Assembly: GCA_947627125.1 (NCBI GenBank)
Contig: CANQUY010000123.1
Location: forward strand, 1 to 5,082
From: an uncultured Clostridia bacterium
GTDB lineage: Bacteria; Bacillota; Clostridia; Christensenellales; Borkfalkiaceae
Direction of reading: 5' to 3'
Length of the DNA stretch: 5,082 bases
The stretch's first letter is position 1; every line of letters begins with the position of its first letter. The notes under the pieces were generated by a model. The model was not told the DNA's origin. It saw only the letters and a program-made list of their open reading frames with translations, and did not search any database. Below, piece after piece: positions 2,338-5,082 of this stretch. A program made the position numbers and the translations under genes.

Positions 2338-5082
2338 TTATTCTTGTAAAACACCGTTCTCGTACGTCAGGACTTTTTCGTCACTGCAATATACCGTAAT
2401 AGTTCCCTTTGTATTCTTGATAAAATCCGATTCTCTCGTCAAGAGATCTTTCCACTGTGCTTCCGTCCCGCCAAAGTGTATGATCGAAAGGCTTGAGCAA
2501 TTTGCAAGGGCATTTTCATTGAGCCACAACATATTGCTTCCGTTTCCCTCAATCGTCAGCTCTGTAAGGCCTGAGCCGTTAAATGCATTTGCGAACACCT
2601 CATACAGCGTCTCGGGCAGGGATATTCTCGTAAGATTTTTACAGCCTCCGAATGCATAGGGAGCAATCTCATCCAAAACGCTACCCTCGGCAAAGATCAC
2701 GTTTGTGAGATCGGTGCATCCATTGAACGCATACGATCCGATCGTCTTTACGCCGCTGCCGATCGTGACGTTTTGGAGTTTTTCGCACTGCCAAAACGCA
2801 TAGTTTCCGATGATCGACACGCCGTCGGGAATGACGATTTCAGTGAGATTCACACAATTATAGAATGCATATCCGTCGAGCAGAGTCAAACCCGAGGGAA
2901 GTGTCACGCTGCTGAAAGCACAGTTCTCAAATGCTCCGTAGCTGATTTCGGTCACATTTTCAGGAATGACAATATTGGCAAAATCGGGGCACTCGGCAAA
3001 GACGAAAGCGCCGACGCGGGTCACATCATTCGGAATTGTGAACGATGCGAGGGGCTTGCTGTGAGATACCCAAATGAGCTTGGTCAATTCCGTATTATCA
3101 TTTTCATGTCCTACGATGTATTTCACGCCGTTTGCATCCGTTTTGAGCGCATAATTTTCATTTCCTGTAGCGACCATAACGTCCCCTTTGAAGTGGTAGA
3201 ATGCCCCCTCTTCGATCTTTGTGACGTTTGCGGGGATGTTGACCGACGTCAACTGATCGCAGTACATGAATGTCCCGTAACCGATTTCCGTCACGGTATC
3301 GGGAATCGTTATGTTCTTAAGATTGTTGCAATCCTGGAACACAAGTCTCCCCATTGTCTTTAATCCGCTGTGGAGTTCCACTGTTGTAAGAGCTTCACAA
3401 CCGATGAATGCGCCGCCGCCGATCGAAACCACGTCGGAAGGAATATTGACTTCCGTAAGTGTCTTGCATTGGCTAAATGCGGAGTTTGCAATTACCTGCG
3501 TATTTGCGGGGATCTCATAATTTGTTTCCGTGAATTTCTTCGGATCCGCTTTGAACAGATATTGCTTTTCCTTGCCGGGGACATAGAGCACGCCGCTCTT
3601 CCAATTACCTTCCGTATTATAATACTTCGTGCCCTCCAAAACGTCGCCGCTGCCGATTGTAGTGATGGTATCGGGAAGGGTGATTTTATCAAGCGCAGTA
3701 CAATTTTTGAATGCCGTGCTGCCGATAAACGTCGTACCGTCGGGAATATCGATCGATGCAAGCGAAGTGCAGCCCTCGAAAGCGGAGCCCTCAATCGCTT
3801 TGAACGCACCGTTCGTAGGAAGGACTACTTCCGTCAGCGAGGTGCAATTTGAGAACGCTCCCTGCATCACTTTGAGCAACTTTTGATTTTGAGAAAGATC
3901 GACACTGCCCAGTTTCGTACTGCCGAAAGCATAGTTTCCGATCGAGTAAAGTTCTTCATCCTTGGAGAAATCAATCGACTGTAATTGGGTGAATTGGAAC
4001 GCATAATCGCCGATCGTCGTGACACTGGCGGGGAAGGAAATATCGGTGAGTTTCGTTCCGTTGAATGCGGCCGTCCCGATATCTGTCAAACTTTCGGGAA
4101 GTGTGACTTCAGTAATGCCGCAGCTTGCAAACGCTCCTTCGCCAATCGTTTCAAGCCCCTCGGAAAGGGTGACGCTTGTCAGATTTTCGCACTGATAGAA
4201 AGCGTAGTCATCGACACCTTTTACACCCTCTTCAAGAGTAACAGATGTCAGTTCTGTGTTGCCCTCAAATGCGCTTTCACCGATTATTACCTGTTTTCCG
4301 TTCAGAGTGCCGGGGACCGTAAGCTCCGTCGTGCCCTCGGCGACACCCGTGACCACAACTGTCCCCTTCTCTTCGTCCTCATGGAAATACGCCGTCCCGT
4401 CGGGCCCGACAAATTCCTCAATAGATCTCCCTGTGATCGTCGCTCTGAGGACCCAGCTACCGCCCTCATAGGAGTAGACTTGATATTTCTCCACCTTTTC
4501 CGTTTCATCGACATATGTACGGAAGTAAGAATCCCCTTCCTGCGCGTCGACGATCTCGGGGGCAGAGGCGGGCAGAGCGGAACCGTAGAACCACTTCGCG
4601 CCGCGTGCGCCCGTCGCACCCGTCAGAGAGCCGAGATTGGTCCAATCCGTCCCGTTATACTGCCAGACGGTGAATTCGGTGGTGTTGAGATAGAAATCAC
4701 CCTTGATGGCATCCTTGAGCAGAGGATCCGATGCCTCGGGGTCCTCATCGCCCGAGAACCAAAGAACGCCGTCGCGGCCGGGTTTGCCCTGTTCGCCCTT
4801 GAGAGTGAGAATGGGAGCGCCCCAACCGTCCGCTTTCTTTTGATACAATGCACCAGTGTTGGTATTGAGATAGAAGTCGTTCGTTGCGCCGAGGTTGGCG
4901 ACGGGCTCCTCTGTGCCATAGTACCAATTTGCGGCTGTTTCCGTCCAAGCGCCGTTTTCGGACTTGACGTAGCTGGCGAGCGTTTGGGTGTTGAGGTAAT
5001 AATCTCCCTCGTTTCCGAACGTGTCGGCGGGAACTTCCGCGCCGTAGTACCATTGATTGCCTGCGGTTGTGTTGTCGTCCGT
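2338..5082 (-). CDS. BspA-type leucine-rich-repeat surface protein with collagen-like N-terminal repeats (5' end outside window)
   Basis: Partial gene: the frame stays open to the right edge, giving 914 residues up to the TAA at 2338-2340. The TTG at 4848 is internal, since codons above it continue the repeat pattern. Counting from the edge, residues 11-218 hold four degenerate repeats of W(Y/F)(Y/S)G...P, then GD(Y/F)YLNT, then a W near the end. Collagen-like triplets GEQGKPGRDG and GATGARG link repeats 2-3 and 3-4. Residues about 219-266 form a cap (GPDGTAYFH, TELTVPGTLNG). Then come about 23 LRR_5/BspA repeats of roughly 22-25 residues, like IGNYAFWQCEKLQNVTIGSGVKT, broken by islands at about 483-530 and 630-689. 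The last 33 residues after the LRRs show no LPXTG motif or hydrophobic tail. The family is generally extracellular and often binds host proteins, polymers or other bacteria; the ligand here is unknown. A signal peptide or anchor would lie outside the window. Confidence 0.9.
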   Translation of the reverse strand, partial: TDDNTTAGNQWYYGAEVPADTFGNEGDYYLNTQTLASYVKSENGAWTETAANWYYGTEEPVANLGATNDFYLNTNTGALYQKKADGWGAPILTLKGEQGKPGRDGVLWFSGDEDPEASDPLLKDAIKGDFYLNTTEFTVWQYNGTDWTNLGSLTGATGARGAKWFYGSALPASAPEIVDAQEGDSYFRTYVDETEKVEKYQVYSYEGGSWVLRATITGRSIEEFVGPDGTAYFHEDEEKGTVVVTGVAEGTTELTVPGTLNGKQVIIGESAFEGNTELTSVTLEEGVKGVDDYAFYQCENLTSVTLSEGLETIGEGAFASCGITEVTLPESLTDIGTAAFNGTKLTDISFPASVTTIGDYAFQFTQLQSIDFSKDEELYSIGNYAFGSTKLGSVDLSQNQKLLKVMQGAFSNCTSLTEVVLPTNGAFKAIEGSAFEGCTSLASIDIPDGTTFIGSTAFKNCTALDKITLPDTITTIGSGDVLEGTKYYNTEGNWKSGVLYVPGKEKQYLFKADPKKFTETNYEIPANTQVIANSAFSQCKTLTEVNIPSDVVSIGGGAFIGCEALTTVELHSGLKTMGRLVFQDCNNLKNITIPDTVTEIGYGTFMYCDQLTSVNIPANVTKIEEGAFYHFKGDVMVATGNENYALKTDANGVKYIVGHENDNTELTKLIWVSHSKPLASFTIPNDVTRVGAFVFAECPDFANIVIPENVTEISYGAFENCAFSSVTLPSGLTLLDGYAFYNCVNLTEIVIPDGVSIIGNYAFWQCEKLQNVTIGSGVKTIGSYAFNGCTDLTNVIFAEGSVLDEIAPYAFGGCKNLTRISLPETLYEVFANAFNGSGLTELTIEGNGSNMLWLNENALANCSSLSIIHFGGTEAQWKDLLTRESDFIKNTKGTITVYCSDEKVLTYENGVLQE
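2440..4284 (-). repeat. BspA/LRR_5 leucine-rich repeat domain, about 23 units
   Basis: Repeats run from IGESAFEGNTELTSVTL to LNENALANCSSLSIIHF. The pattern is I-G-x-x-A-F-x-x-C-x-x-L-x-x-(V/I)-x-(L/I)-P-x-x-(V/L)-x-x. Two longer units carry insertions, one around VLYVPGKEKQYLF and one around GNENYALKTDANGVKYIVG. Each insertion leads back into the repeats through an IPAN or IPND segment. The domain closes with FGGTEAQWKDLL, a common end motif in clostridial members of this family (recalled). Confidence 0.88.
4429..5052 (-). repeat. Protein-level repeats: four W(Y/F)xG ... GDxYLNT units with collagen-like linkers
   Basis: Units start at the tryptophans of residues 11, 53, 108 and 164 (counted from the window edge) and are about 42, 55, 56 and 55 residues long. 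Shared signposts are WYYG/WFSG/WFYG, a proline 4-5 residues later, NEGDYYLNT / TNDFYLNT / KGDFYLNT / EGDSYFRT, then a Tyr- or Trp-containing segment ending in W. Short Gly-X-Y runs sit after units 2 and 3. Similar units occur in phage tail-fibre and bacterial surface proteins (recalled). More copies probably lie beyond the right edge. Confidence 0.75.

Noticed and set aside
2773..3852. Plus-strand open frames of 160-196 residues opposite the LRR gene
   Set aside because: They are antisense to regular LRR coding sequence, and their own periodicity simply mirrors the repeats on the other strand.
4846..4848. TTG as the start of the LRR protein
   Set aside because: The frame is open for 78 further codons to the window edge, and these encode more copies of the same WYYG/GDxYLNT repeat, so this is an internal leucine codon.

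Overview
The window fits a Gram-positive, Clostridia-like bacterium (Firmicutes/Bacillota), possibly an uncultured gut lineage. The support is a strong AAAGGAG ribosome binding site, a consensus sigma-A type promoter, a BspA-type leucine-rich-repeat (LRR) surface protein with collagen-like triplets, and intergenic DNA packed with short palindromic repeats. This assignment is an inference from style. No rRNA, tRNA or marker gene is present to confirm it. Both recognised genes lie on the minus strand and appear to be separate transcription units.

Layout from left to right: 1-427 has no gene and is a mosaic of short palindromic and direct repeats. A GC-rich 16-bp hairpin (425-459) overlaps the stop codon of the first gene. 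457-1626 (minus) encodes a complete 389-residue malic enzyme of the short bacterial type. It has a near-consensus promoter (1646-1674) and a ribosome binding site (1633-1639), so its 5' leader should be only about 13 nt. 1675-2262 has no gene and is a second repeat mosaic. Several of its units also occur to the left of the malic enzyme gene, in the same order and orientation, so the gene is bracketed by direct composite repeats about 1.9 kb apart. A perfect 12-bp hairpin with A/T tracts (2263-2290) is a likely bidirectional terminator. 2338-5082 (minus) is the 3' part of a large surface-protein gene that runs off the right edge (914 residues visible). It has four repeats of about 42-56 residues with collagen-like linkers, then about 23 BspA-type LRRs with two non-LRR islands.

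The two genes have no obvious functional link. One is central carbon metabolism (malate to pyruvate, CO2 and NAD(P)H). The other is probably an extracellular adhesin or binding protein whose secretion signal and any anchor would lie outside the window. I do not see a defence, mobile or otherwise new multi-gene system here. The most noteworthy signals are the ordered repeat composites flanking the malic enzyme, the hairpin on its stop codon, the very short leader, and the modular make-up of the LRR protein.
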